Position numbers and translations under genes: made by a program | Notes under the pieces: model-generated | The model's input: the letters and a program-made list of their open reading frames with translations, nothing else | Told to the model about the DNA's origin: nothing | Database searches by the model: none | Shown here: one piece after another, positions 25,669 through 34,430 of the stretch | Layout of the letters: every line of letters begins with the position of its first letter | Position numbering within the stretch: the stretch's first letter is position 1 | From: Pacificispira sp040217575 | GTDB lineage: Bacteria > Pseudomonadota > Alphaproteobacteria > UBA8366 > Aestuariispiraceae | DNA length: 64,000 nucleotides | Reading direction: 5' to 3' | Assembly: GCA_040217575.1 (NCBI GenBank) | Contig: JAVJPW010000005.1 | Location: 62,001 to 126,000, forward strand

Positions 25669-26504
25669 AGCAATCCGATACTGTTCGCACCGCCCTTCCG
25701 GCGGACCTTAAGGTCCGTGTCATGTCAGGTGCCGTTCTGGTCCTGATCGCGGCGACGGAACTGTATCTGGGCGGATCCTTCTTTACGGCATTCGTATCCC
25801 TGCTGGCGGCCGGCATGGTCTGGGAGGCACTGGGGCTTACCGGCGTCCGTCGACCGGAAAGCCGGATTGTCGCGACGGTTGTCGGCGCAATTTCTATTTT
25901 GGTTCTCATGCCCGTTCTGGGGTTGGGCGATGTCGGGAAAATGGCGTCATGGGGACTGATCGGTGCAACGCTGGTGATCGCGTGGGTCAGCGCCGTGAAG
26001 CGCCGGGCGGTACCGTATGGGATGATCGCCTGTGCGTCCGTCCTGATCGGGTGCTTTGTCGTCGTTCTTTCCGAACAGCATGCCGCGTCATTCCCAATTG
26101 CCCCGCTGCTGCTGCTGATTCCGTCGGTGATCGGCACCGACATTGGGGCCTATTTTACCGGGCGTGCGATTGGCGGTCCGAAGCTGGCCCCCGCAATCAG
26201 CCCGAACAAGACCTGGTCCGGCGCGATCGGCGGCGTTCTGGGCGCGCTTGCGCTGACAGGTGCCTGTATTTACGCCTTCTATCCATCGGAATGGGGTGGG
26301 CATGCCCGGTCGTTATTCGGTATCGTGATCGCGCTATCGGTCTGTTCCCAGGTCGGCGACCTGGCGGAATCATGGCTGAAGCGCCGTGCAGGACAGAAAG
26401 ATTCCGGTCGACTGATCCCCGGCCATGGCGGATTGTTGGACAGGTTCGACGGATTCCTTGGGGCAGCGATGCTTGGCTTGGCACCGTGGCTGCTGATGCA
26501 GTGA
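25665..26504 (+). CDS. cdsA: Phosphatidate cytidylyltransferase
   Basis: This 279-residue inner-membrane enzyme has about seven to eight hydrophobic segments and makes CDP-diacylglycerol from CTP and phosphatidate for phospholipid synthesis. The C-terminal signature is complete: 'SWLKRRAGQKDSG' followed by 'LIPGHGGLLDRFDG', and 'SPNKTWSGAIGG' lies upstream. The start is the ATG at 25665, which overlaps the uppS TGA. The longer frame inside uppS is not used. Confidence 0.95.
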   Translation: MKQSDTVRTALPADLKVRVMSGAVLVLIAATELYLGGSFFTAFVSLLAAGMVWEALGLTGVRRPESRIVATVVGAISILVLMPVLGLGDVGKMASWGLIGATLVIAWVSAVKRRAVPYGMIACASVLIGCFVVVLSEQHAASFPIAPLLLLIPSVIGTDIGAYFTGRAIGGPKLAPAISPNKTWSGAIGGVLGALALTGACIYAFYPSEWGGHARSLFGIVIALSVCSQVGDLAESWLKRRAGQKDSGRLIPGHGGLLDRFDGFLGAAMLGLAPWLLMQ

Positions 26505-26542
26505 CCGCCGCCCCCTGACACTGAAATGGTCCATCTGACGAA

Positions 26543-27706
26543 ATGACGCCGAAACGCATTACAATACTGGGCGCAACCGGCTCGGTCGGTCAAAGCACAC
26601 TTGATCTGATCCGCCGTTCGCCCGACCGGTTTCAGGTCGTGGGGCTGACGGCAAACCGGAATGTCGACGCCTTGGCGCGCGATGCAGTCGAGTTCGGTGC
26701 GCAGGCGGCGGCGGTTGCCGACCCTGATTGTTATGGCGCGCTTAAAGCGGCGCTTTCGGGCTCGAGTGTCGAAGCGATGGCCGGTCCCGAAGCCGTGTGT
26801 GACCTGGCGGGTCGGTCCGTCGACTATGTCATGGCGGCCATCGTCGGCGCCGCAGGACTGCGCCCGACTCTGGCTGCGGTCCGTACAGGCTGTCACGTCG
26901 CATTTGCCAACAAGGAATGTCTGGTTACGGCCGGGGACCTTATGATGCGTGAAGTTGCCGCCCATGGCGCGACACTGCTGCCGGTCGATTCCGAACACAA
27001 CGCTATATTTCAGGTCTTTGATTCCTCTCAACGCCAAATGATCACACGGCTGATCCTGACGGCATCGGGCGGGCCGTTCCGGACCTGGACCCGTGAACAG
27101 ATGACGGTGGCGACACCGCAGCAGGCTGTCAGCCACCCAAACTGGGACATGGGGGCAAAGATATCGGTCGATTCAGCCACAATGATGAACAAGGGGCTGG
27201 AACTGATTGAAGCGCATCACCTTTTTGGATTCCCTGAAGACCGGATTGACATTGTTGTCCACCCGCAATCGGTAATCCATTCCATGGTTGAATATGCCGA
27301 TGGGTCCGTTTTGGCGCAGCTTGGCACACCGGATATGCGGACCCCGATCGCAAATACCCTGGCCTGGCCGGACCGTATGGAAAGCCCGTCCGAAAAACTC
27401 GATTTTATGAAAGTCTCCCGCCTGGATTTCGAACCGCCGGATGAAGATCGCTATCCCGCCTTGAAGCTTGCGCGCGATGCCTTACGTAGCAGGGACGAGG
27501 CGCCTGTCGTCCTGAATGCCGCGAACGAAGTAGCAGTTGCGCATTTTCTGGCCGGACGGATCGGCTTTGCGCGGATCGCGGGAATCGTGGAGGAGATGCT
27601 TCAGTCGGTCCCCGAATTGGTGGCCACCGATCTGGAAGCGATACTGGAACTTGACGCGGCAACAAGGCGGCGTGCCGAAGCGCGCCTGTTTCAGGCTGCG
27701 GAATAG
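26543..27706 (+). CDS. dxr: 1-deoxy-D-xylulose-5-phosphate reductoisomerase
   Basis: This 387-residue enzyme converts DXP to MEP with NADPH, the committed step of non-mevalonate isoprenoid synthesis, and feeds UppS two genes upstream. Motifs are the NADPH loop 'GATGSVGQSTLDLI', the metal and substrate region 'PVDSEHNAIFQVF' and 'SVDSATMMNKGLELIEAHHLF', and the C-terminal helical domain 'AANEVAVAHFLAGRI'. Length and domain order are standard. Confidence 0.97.
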   Translation: MTPKRITILGATGSVGQSTLDLIRRSPDRFQVVGLTANRNVDALARDAVEFGAQAAAVADPDCYGALKAALSGSSVEAMAGPEAVCDLAGRSVDYVMAAIVGAAGLRPTLAAVRTGCHVAFANKECLVTAGDLMMREVAAHGATLLPVDSEHNAIFQVFDSSQRQMITRLILTASGGPFRTWTREQMTVATPQQAVSHPNWDMGAKISVDSATMMNKGLELIEAHHLFGFPEDRIDIVVHPQSVIHSMVEYADGSVLAQLGTPDMRTPIANTLAWPDRMESPSEKLDFMKVSRLDFEPPDEDRYPALKLARDALRSRDEAPVVLNAANEVAVAHFLAGRIGFARIAGIVEEMLQSVPELVATDLEAILELDAATRRRAEARLFQAAE

Positions 27707-27734
27707 TCCAAAAATGATGCGGGATTAAACGTCC

Positions 27735-28847
27735 ATGGATGCCTTTGTCGGTTCAATCGGTTATTTCAACGCGATCCTCGTTTTCTGCGTACTCGTCTAT
27801 GTCCATGAAATGGGACATTACCTGGTCGCAAGGTGGTGCGGTGTTCGTATCGAAGTCTTTTCGATCGGATTCGGGCGGGAGCTTTTCGGCTATACCGACC
27901 GCCATGGAACCCGTTGGAAATTCAGCATTGTTCCCTTGGGCGGCTATGTCCGGATGTTCGGCGAACACAGTATGGAAGCCGTGCAGGGCGAAACCGGCGT
28001 TGCCATGTCCGATGACGAGCGGGCGGTTTCATTTGACCATAAATCCCTGGCTAGGCGCGCTGCGATAGTCTTTGCCGGACCGGCCGCAAACTTCCTGTTC
28101 GCGATTCTGGTTCTGGCCGCCCTGTTCGGCGCGGCCGGGGAACGCGAACCACAGGACCTTTCCACTTATGGGGTCGGCGCAATTGTCGCCGGCAGCCCCG
28201 CAGATCAAGCCGGTTTGATGGAAGGGGATCGAATCCTTTCCATCGACGGGCGTGGCATTCCGGACTGGAACGCATTGGTGGACGCCGTGCGCGCCAGCGA
28301 GGGGCGCGAATTGATCTTGCGTGTGGACAGGGACGGTACAGTTTTCAGCCTGCGGATGACGCCCGCCCTGAATGAGGAGACGGGCGCGTTTGTAATCGGG
28401 GTCCACCGGCCGTTTCAGGTCGTGACCCTGGGGCCGGGGGAATCCTTCACGAAGGCTGTTCAGCGGACATGGGATTTCAGCGTCCTGACCCTGACGTCAA
28501 TCGGGGAAATTTTTACTGGGGACCGCAGTCTGGACGATGTAGGGGGGCCGGTCCGCATCGTGGATATGTCGAATCAGGTGGCGCAGCGCGGTGCTCTGGA
28601 CCTGATCGTGTTTACGGCGATCCTTTCGATCAATCTGGGTTTGTTGAATTTGCTGCCCGTGCCAATGCTGGATGGCGGTCATCTGATGTTCTATGCCATC
28701 GAAGCAATCATCGGTCGCCCCCTTAACGAACGGGCGCAGGAATACCTGCTGCGCGGCGGGCTGGCGCTGTTGCTTGGATTGATGATCATCGTGACGCTTA
28801 ATGATGGGCGTCTGATGGGCGTTTTCGACTGGCTTAGCGCCCTTTGA
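27735..28847 (+). CDS. rseP: RseP-type site-2 zinc metalloprotease (MmpA-like)
   Basis: This 370-residue membrane metalloprotease has the zinc motif H24-E25-x-x-H28 in the first membrane helix ('VHEMGHYLVARWCGV'), one PDZ domain at about residues 130-215 ('VGAIVAGSPADQAGLMEGDR') and the second metal site 'LLNLLPVPMLDGGHL'. E. coli RseP has two PDZ domains; the single one here matches Caulobacter MmpA and other alphaproteobacterial enzymes. It cuts membrane-embedded anti-sigma factors or signal peptide remnants. bamA follows after a promoter-bearing gap. Confidence 0.95.
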   Translation: MDAFVGSIGYFNAILVFCVLVYVHEMGHYLVARWCGVRIEVFSIGFGRELFGYTDRHGTRWKFSIVPLGGYVRMFGEHSMEAVQGETGVAMSDDERAVSFDHKSLARRAAIVFAGPAANFLFAILVLAALFGAAGEREPQDLSTYGVGAIVAGSPADQAGLMEGDRILSIDGRGIPDWNALVDAVRASEGRELILRVDRDGTVFSLRMTPALNEETGAFVIGVHRPFQVVTLGPGESFTKAVQRTWDFSVLTLTSIGEIFTGDRSLDDVGGPVRIVDMSNQVAQRGALDLIVFTAILSINLGLLNLLPVPMLDGGHLMFYAIEAIIGRPLNERAQEYLLRGGLALLLGLMIIVTLNDGRLMGVFDWLSAL

Positions 28848-28935
28848 CCCTGTCCGGCCCATTGCCGGTGCGAATCCATCTTGTGAGAACATAACGAATC
28901 CGTTTTGCGGCTTTTTCGATTCTTGTCTTATCGAT

Positions 28936-28964
28936 TTGATTCCGGCGACATTTTCCTGTTTAAT
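28936..28964 (+). promoter_or_regulatory. bamA: Candidate sigma-70 promoter of bamA
   Basis: TTGATT (28936-28941) and TTTAAT (28959-28964) are separated by 17 bases in the 231-base gap between rseP and bamA. The predicted start is about 108 bases upstream of the bamA start codon. Confidence 0.5.
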
Positions 28965-28989
28965 CCTTTTCGGGATTAGGGTATCACTT

Positions 28990-29021
28990 GGCCGGTTCTC
29001 CGCGGCGATGCGGGACCGGCC
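28990..29021 (+). promoter_or_regulatory. Hairpin in the bamA leader
   Basis: GGCCGGTTC (28990-28998) pairs with GGACCGGCC (29013-29021), nine pairs with one G-U, enclosing a 14-base loop. It lies between the candidate promoter and bamA. No T-run follows, so it is more likely a leader structure than a terminator. Confidence 0.45.
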
Positions 29022-29078
29022 CGATTAATGATTCGCGGGTGAGTCCCTAGCCAAAACGGTGGTGGCGAGGTTTCACGA

Positions 29079-31496
29079 GTGACTTTTTGCTTTTCAAGAT
29101 TTTGGCGCTCCTTCGCCGGCCGCAGTGTCCAGTCCCGTGCGGCACGGCTTTCGCGGGCCGTGTCGACATCCACCGGTATTGGTATCCTGGTTGCCACCAT
29201 TTCGTTCGGCGCTGTGGCGCAAACGGTACCGCCCATTGTTGCGCCGGAACCTCAGGGTACGGTGCCCGGTCTGTCCGGTGGTGGTGCGACCATTGCCCCC
29301 GGGTCCCCAACGGTCACGCAAATTGCTGTCGAAGGTGCCCAGCGTATCGAACGGGAAACGATCCTGTCCTATATCGGTCTGCGTGAAGGCGACCAGGTTG
29401 ACGCACAGCGGATCGATGCCGCGCTGAAGACCCTTTTCGATACGGGTCTGTTTGCTGACGTAACGATGCAGTTGACCGGCCAAACGCTGAATATCCACGT
29501 CGTTGAAAACCCGATCATCAACCGGATCGCGTTCGAAGGAAACGATCGCCTGGATGATGAAACTCTGGCGACGGAAACCCAGCTTCGTCCCCGCGTGGTC
29601 TATACCCGTACGCGCGTTCAAAACGACGTCCGCCGGATTCTTGAATTGTATCGCCGAAGCGGGCGTTTTGCCGCCCGGGTCGAACCGCAGGTCATTCAGC
29701 TTGAACAGAACCGCGTCGATCTGGTGTTCGAAATTGCCGAAGGGCCGCTTACGGGGATCGAGCGGATCAGCTTCATTGGGAATGAATACTTCTCCGACAG
29801 TGCACTTCGGGAGGAAATCGTCACCAAGGAGTCGCGCTGGTATCGTTTTTTCAGCAGTTCTGATACGTACGACCCGGACAAGCTTACTTTCGACCGTGAG
29901 CTGCTGCGCCGCTATTATCTGGCAAATGGTTTCGCCGACTTCCGTGTTGTTTCCGCAGTGGCGGAGCTGACGGATTCTCAGGAAGCCTTCTTCATTACTT
30001 TCACTATCGAAGAGGGCGCGCGTTACCAATTCGGTGAGTTTGATCTGACGTCGCGTATTCCGGACATCGATGTGGAACCGCTGCGTGAGGTGATCGACCT
30101 TGAAACCGGCGACTGGTATGACGCCGACGCAGTAGATGACACGATCATTGCGATCACAAATGCCGTCGGCGACCTTGGCTATGCCTTTGTCGATGTGCGT
30201 CCAATTGTGGATCGCGATGCCGAAAACCGCATCATCAATATCACGTTTGAAATCCAGGAAGCACCGCGCGTCTATGTGGAGCGGATCGATATCCGTGGGA
30301 ACACACGTACATTGGACGAGGTGATCCGACGCGAATTCCTGTTGGTCGAAGGCGATGCGTTCAACGCAACCGTTCTTCGCAGGTCCCGTCAGCGGGTCAG
30401 CGACCTGGGCTTCTTCGGCAATGTCGAAGTAGCAAACGTGCCGGGGTCCGAAGGGGATACGACCGTCGTTACTGTCGATGTCGAAGAACAATCGACCGGT
30501 GAAATCACGCTGGGGGCTGGTTTCTCAAGTACCGACGGCGCGTTGGGTGAGGTTTCAATTCGGGAACGCAACCTGCTGGGCCGCGGTCAGGACGTGCGGC
30601 TTGCTTTCACGCTGTCCCAACGGACACAGGAAGTCGACTTTTCCTTCACCGAACCGTATTTCATGGATCGTCAGATGTCCGCCGGCCTGGACCTGTTCCA
30701 CATCACGCGGGACAATCAGGACATCGGATCATATGACAACCGTGAAAGCGGTGCCGGGGTCCGTGTCGGCTTCGACTATAACGATGATTGGCGTCAGTCA
30801 CTGCGTTATCGCTTGGCGGTAGAGTCGATCGAAAATGTCGCGTCGGACGCAAGTATCTTCATTCGTCAGGAAGAAGGCGATGAAATCATCTCTTCCGTTG
30901 GGCAGACCCTGACCCTTGATCGTCGGAACAGCCGCCTGGACCCGACAGACGGGTATGTCGTGTCGTTTGCAAACGACCTTGCCGGATTCGGCGGCAGTGT
31001 CCGCTACCTGCGCTCGTTGCTCCGCGGTGCCTATTACATTCCGATCACGGAATCCTGGCGTGTGGTAACCGACGCGGAGGTTGGCCACGTCATCGGGCTG
31101 GGCGAAGATATGCGCATCAACGACCGGTTTTTCCTGGGAGGCGATTCGCTGCGCGGCTTCGAATCCGGCGGCGTCGGTCCGCGCGATTCCGTCACCGACG
31201 ATGCGTTGGGCGGCGAAAGAATGGCCAATGCTTCGGTAGAATTGATCTTCCCGCTGGGCCTGCCGGAGGAATTCGGGCTGGAAGGTGCCGTGTTCACCGA
31301 TGTCGGCGTCCTGACTGAAATCGACGAAGTCGGCACGAACATCTTCGACTCTTCCTCCATGAGGGCCGGTACCGGGTTTGGACTTCTGTGGGATTCACCC
31401 TTCGGACCGATCCGCGCCGACTTTACACAGGCCATTCTAGAAGAAGAATTCGATAAGACCGAGGTCTTCCGCTTCAATTTCGGAACGAGGTTTTAG
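29079..31496 (+). CDS. bamA: Outer membrane protein assembly factor BamA
   Basis: This 805-residue protein has a signal segment, five POTRA domains at about residues 80-440 ('AVEGAQRIERETILSYIGLR', 'IAFEGNDRLDDETL', 'RISFIGNEYFSDSALR', 'DIRGNTRTLDEVIRREFLL') and a C-terminal 16-strand barrel ending in Phe ('FRFNFGTRF'). It is the core of the BAM complex that folds outer-membrane proteins. The start is GTG at 29079 with GCGAGG upstream; no ATG fits. The long N-terminal extension before the signal core is unusual but seen in some relatives. ompH, lpxD, fabZ and lpxA follow closely. Confidence 0.96.
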   Translation: MTFCFSRFWRSFAGRSVQSRAARLSRAVSTSTGIGILVATISFGAVAQTVPPIVAPEPQGTVPGLSGGGATIAPGSPTVTQIAVEGAQRIERETILSYIGLREGDQVDAQRIDAALKTLFDTGLFADVTMQLTGQTLNIHVVENPIINRIAFEGNDRLDDETLATETQLRPRVVYTRTRVQNDVRRILELYRRSGRFAARVEPQVIQLEQNRVDLVFEIAEGPLTGIERISFIGNEYFSDSALREEIVTKESRWYRFFSSSDTYDPDKLTFDRELLRRYYLANGFADFRVVSAVAELTDSQEAFFITFTIEEGARYQFGEFDLTSRIPDIDVEPLREVIDLETGDWYDADAVDDTIIAITNAVGDLGYAFVDVRPIVDRDAENRIINITFEIQEAPRVYVERIDIRGNTRTLDEVIRREFLLVEGDAFNATVLRRSRQRVSDLGFFGNVEVANVPGSEGDTTVVTVDVEEQSTGEITLGAGFSSTDGALGEVSIRERNLLGRGQDVRLAFTLSQRTQEVDFSFTEPYFMDRQMSAGLDLFHITRDNQDIGSYDNRESGAGVRVGFDYNDDWRQSLRYRLAVESIENVASDASIFIRQEEGDEIISSVGQTLTLDRRNSRLDPTDGYVVSFANDLAGFGGSVRYLRSLLRGAYYIPITESWRVVTDAEVGHVIGLGEDMRINDRFFLGGDSLRGFESGGVGPRDSVTDDALGGERMANASVELIFPLGLPEEFGLEGAVFTDVGVLTEIDEVGTNIFDSSSMRAGTGFGLLWDSPFGPIRADFTQAILEEEFDKTEVFRFNFGTRF

Positions 31497-31497
31497 T

Positions 31498-32073
31498 ATG
31501 ATTTCCCGACTAAGCCGGATCGCCACACTGATCCTGCCGGTCCTGGTCATGGCGCTGACGCCCGCGGTTAACGCGGCCGCGCAGTCACCTGAAGCGCCAC
31601 GCATCGCAGTCATGGAGATGGGCCGCATCGAACGAGAGGCGCTGGCCTATCAAGACCTGGGCGGCAAGTTCCGTCAGGCGAACGAAGCGCTGTTGAATGA
31701 ATTGCGTGCCATACAATCGTCCCTGGAAGCGGAAAGTCAGGAACTCGCCTCTCAACAGGCCATTCTTGCGCCGGAAGCTTTTGAACAGAAGCGTCTTGAA
31801 TTCGAAGAACGCGTGCAGCAGTCCAACGAACAGGCGACCGCACGCAGGCAGGCCCTAGAGGCCGCCCTTGTGGAAAGCCGGAACAGCATTATTTCCGTTT
31901 TAAGGGAAGTGATGGAAGAGGTCGCAAATGAATATGACCTCAACCTTATTCTTGACCGATCAAACAGTGATCCGACGGTCCTGTTCACAGCACCGGAAAT
32001 TGAAATCACCGGGCAAATCCTTTCCAGGCTGGACGCAAGAATTCAGACGGTTGAATTCAACGTCGCCCGCTAG
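31498..32073 (+). CDS. OmpH/Skp family periplasmic chaperone
   Basis: This 191-residue protein has a signal peptide ('IATLILPVLVMALTPAVNAAA') and then an OmpH/Skp body: a short beta start 'IAVMEMGRIEREALAYQD', long coiled-coil arms from about residue 60 to 140 and a return strand 'EYDLNLILDRS'. Skp trimers hold unfolded outer-membrane proteins on the way to BamA, and the gene begins one base after the bamA stop. The body is longer and less basic than E. coli Skp, so function is inferred from fold and position. Confidence 0.88.
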   Translation: MISRLSRIATLILPVLVMALTPAVNAAAQSPEAPRIAVMEMGRIEREALAYQDLGGKFRQANEALLNELRAIQSSLEAESQELASQQAILAPEAFEQKRLEFEERVQQSNEQATARRQALEAALVESRNSIISVLREVMEEVANEYDLNLILDRSNSDPTVLFTAPEIEITGQILSRLDARIQTVEFNVAR

Positions 32074-32087
32074 GGTGGGGACTTCGA

Positions 32088-33119
32088 TTGGCTGACCCAC
32101 GCTTTTTCGACAATGCCGGCCCTTTCGAACTCGGGTATCTGGCGAATGCCTTGGGCTGTAAGGTTGATCGGGCTGCACAGTCGATTCGGATTTCCGGCGT
32201 CGGTCCGCTGAAAACCGCGGACGGGGAATGCCTGAGCTTCCTGGCAAATCGGAAATATCGCCCCGACCTCCTGCAAACGAAAGCCGGCGCGGTCCTGGTT
32301 TATCCCTCGGACGCAGGCCAGGTGCCAAAGGGCACTGTCGCCCTTGTTTCGCAAAACCCGTATTACGACTTCGCGCGCGCCGCACAGATTTTTCACCCGG
32401 ACCCTGTTCCGGAACCGCGCATCCATCCACAGGCAACTGTAAGCGACAGCGCAGAAATCGGCGATGGCGTCTGTATCGAAGCCGGCGCCCGAATTGGGCC
32501 GAACAGCCGAATCGGACCCAGTGCATGGATCCAGGAGAATGCGGTTGTAGACCGTGGTGTCACCATCGGGGAGGGCACATGGCTTGGCGCAGGCGCCTAT
32601 GCAGGATATTGCGACATAGGTCGTCATTGCCGTATCCATCCGGGCGTCAGAATCGGGACGCGGGGATTTGGCTTTGCCATGAGCGCCAGCGGCCACACGG
32701 ACATCCCCCAGACAGGCATTGTCACCATCGGCGATTTTGTTGAAATTGGTGCGAATTCCACGGTCGACAGGGGCATGGGGCAGGATACCGTCCTGGGCGA
32801 CGGAACGAAGATAGACAACCTGGTTCAGATCGGACACAACGTCCAGGTTGGAAAGGGATGCGTTATTACCGCCCAGTCTGGAATAGCGGGTAGCACGGTC
32901 CTTGGAGATTTCGTCGTGATGGGCGCGCAATCCGGTGTGGCCGGTCATCTGAGGATTGGCGCGGGCACCCAAATTGCTGCAAAATGCGGCGTCATTCGGA
33001 ACCTTGAACCGGGAGAGAAGGTCGGCGGATTGCCGGCAGTCCCGCTGCGGCGCTGGTTGCGGCAGCATGCATTCCTGGAAAAGCTGATGGAAAAAAAAGG
33101 CGACAAGCCGGACAGGTAG
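32088..33119 (+). CDS. lpxD: UDP-3-O-(3-hydroxyacyl)glucosamine N-acyltransferase
   Basis: This 343-residue enzyme adds the N-linked hydroxyacyl chain in the third step of lipid A synthesis. An N-terminal uridine-binding domain (residues 1-100) is followed by a left-handed beta helix of hexapeptide repeats ('ARIGPNSRIGPSAWIQENAV') with the catalytic histidine in 'NLVQIGHNVQVGKG', and a helical C-terminus. The only suitable start is TTG at 32088 with a GGTGGGG upstream. The gene lies 14 bases after ompH and seven before fabZ. Confidence 0.95.
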   Translation: MADPRFFDNAGPFELGYLANALGCKVDRAAQSIRISGVGPLKTADGECLSFLANRKYRPDLLQTKAGAVLVYPSDAGQVPKGTVALVSQNPYYDFARAAQIFHPDPVPEPRIHPQATVSDSAEIGDGVCIEAGARIGPNSRIGPSAWIQENAVVDRGVTIGEGTWLGAGAYAGYCDIGRHCRIHPGVRIGTRGFGFAMSASGHTDIPQTGIVTIGDFVEIGANSTVDRGMGQDTVLGDGTKIDNLVQIGHNVQVGKGCVITAQSGIAGSTVLGDFVVMGAQSGVAGHLRIGAGTQIAAKCGVIRNLEPGEKVGGLPAVPLRRWLRQHAFLEKLMEKKGDKPDR

Positions 33120-33125
33120 GGATCA

Positions 33126-33599
33126 ATGGCTGAAGCAGATTCCAGTTATTTAGAAGACGTTGACGTCATGCGGGTCATGGAGAGGATTCCGCACCGATAT
33201 CCGTTTCTTATGGTCGATCGCATCGTAAAGGTCGTTCCTTACGAAAGCGCCCACGGCATAAAATGTGTTTCCATGGGGGAGCCATACTTCCAGGGCCATT
33301 TCCCGGAAAAACCGGTCATGCCCGGGGTTTTGATCATTGAAAGCATGGCGCAGACTGCCGGTGTGATGGTGGTTTCAAGCCTGGGGCCGGAATCGGAGGG
33401 GAAACTTGTCTACTTCATGTCGGTAGAAGAAGCGAAGTTCCGGCGGCCGGTGGTGCCTGGCGACCGGTTGGACATCCATGTATCCAAGAAACAGAACAGG
33501 GGCCAGGTTTGGCGGTTCAAGGGGGAAGCCTTTGTAGACGGCAAACTGTGTGCCGAAGCCGTTTTCGCCGCCATGATTCGCGACCGAGACCAGGTCTGA
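33126..33599 (+). CDS. fabZ: 3-hydroxyacyl-ACP dehydratase FabZ
   Basis: This 157-residue hotdog-fold enzyme dehydrates 3-hydroxyacyl-ACP in fatty acid elongation and competes with LpxA and LpxD for hydroxyacyl-ACP. The catalytic residues are His58 in 'FQGHFPEKPVMPGVLIIE' and Glu72 in the same segment. 'IPHRYPFLMVDRI' marks the N-terminus. It sits between lpxD and lpxA with seven-base gaps, as in most Gram-negatives. Confidence 0.97.
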   Translation: MAEADSSYLEDVDVMRVMERIPHRYPFLMVDRIVKVVPYESAHGIKCVSMGEPYFQGHFPEKPVMPGVLIIESMAQTAGVMVVSSLGPESEGKLVYFMSVEEAKFRRPVVPGDRLDIHVSKKQNRGQVWRFKGEAFVDGKLCAEAVFAAMIRDRDQV

Positions 33600-33606
33600 C
33601 CCCGAA

Positions 33607-34413
33607 ATGACAGCCATTCATCCAAGTGCAGTTGTCGATCCGAAAGCTCAAATCTCGGACAATGTTTCCATAGGGCCGTTTTGTGTTGTCGGTCCGAATG
33701 TCACGCTAGGTGCCGGTGTCGTATTGCATTCGCACGTGGTGGTCGAAGGGCACACGGTAATTGGCGACGAATGTGAGATCTATCCGTTCGCATCCATCGG
33801 CCACCCGCCACAGGACCTTAAGTTTTCAGGTGAAGTATCAAAGCTGACCATCGGAAAACGAAACCGAATTCGTGAACATGTCACGATGAATCCTGGTACC
33901 GCCGGCGGTGGGCTGGAAACCGTGGTTGGCGACAATGGCCTTTTCATGGTCGGATCCCATGTCGCTCATGATTGCCGCGTAGGGAATGCCGTTATTATGG
34001 CAAACAATGCGACTTTGGCCGGTCATGTCGAAGTTGGTGATTTCGCCATCATCGGCGGTCTTGCCGCCGTACATCAATTTGTCCGGATCGGCGCTCATGC
34101 CATGATCGGGGGCATGTCCGGCGTCGAACATGACGTTATTCCGTTCGGTTCTGTCATGGGGGAAAGGGCGAACCTGTGCGGTCTGAATCTAGTCGGACTG
34201 AAGCGGCATGGCTTCGAAAAGGATGCAATTCATGACATGCGCGCGGCCTATAGGATCCTGTTCGGAGAGGATGGGACACTTAAAAGCCGATTGGAAGATG
34301 TCACCGAACAGTTCGGGGGACAGCAATCCGTGCAGCAGATCCTTGATTTCGTGCGCGTCCAGTCCAGCCGCGGTCTAACCACTCCCAAGACGGCAATGCC
34401 GTCGTCGGATTGA
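33607..34413 (+). CDS. lpxA: UDP-N-acetylglucosamine acyltransferase
   Basis: This 268-residue trimeric enzyme catalyses the first step of lipid A synthesis. It is built of hexapeptide repeats ('AVVDPKAQISDNVSIGPF') with the catalytic His121 in 'VGSHVAHDCRVG' and the helical C-terminal domain 'GLKRHGFEKDAIHDMRAAYR'. Length is close to that of E. coli (262). lpxI begins 17 bases after its stop. Confidence 0.96.
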   Translation: MTAIHPSAVVDPKAQISDNVSIGPFCVVGPNVTLGAGVVLHSHVVVEGHTVIGDECEIYPFASIGHPPQDLKFSGEVSKLTIGKRNRIREHVTMNPGTAGGGLETVVGDNGLFMVGSHVAHDCRVGNAVIMANNATLAGHVEVGDFAIIGGLAAVHQFVRIGAHAMIGGMSGVEHDVIPFGSVMGERANLCGLNLVGLKRHGFEKDAIHDMRAAYRILFGEDGTLKSRLEDVTEQFGGQQSVQQILDFVRVQSSRGLTTPKTAMPSSD

Positions 34414-34430
34414 TCCTGTCGGGGGCAAAA

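Noticed and set aside
29094..30491. A 465-codon open frame on the minus strand inside bamA
   Set aside because: It is antisense to the POTRA region of bamA, with no signal, domain or ribosome site of its own.
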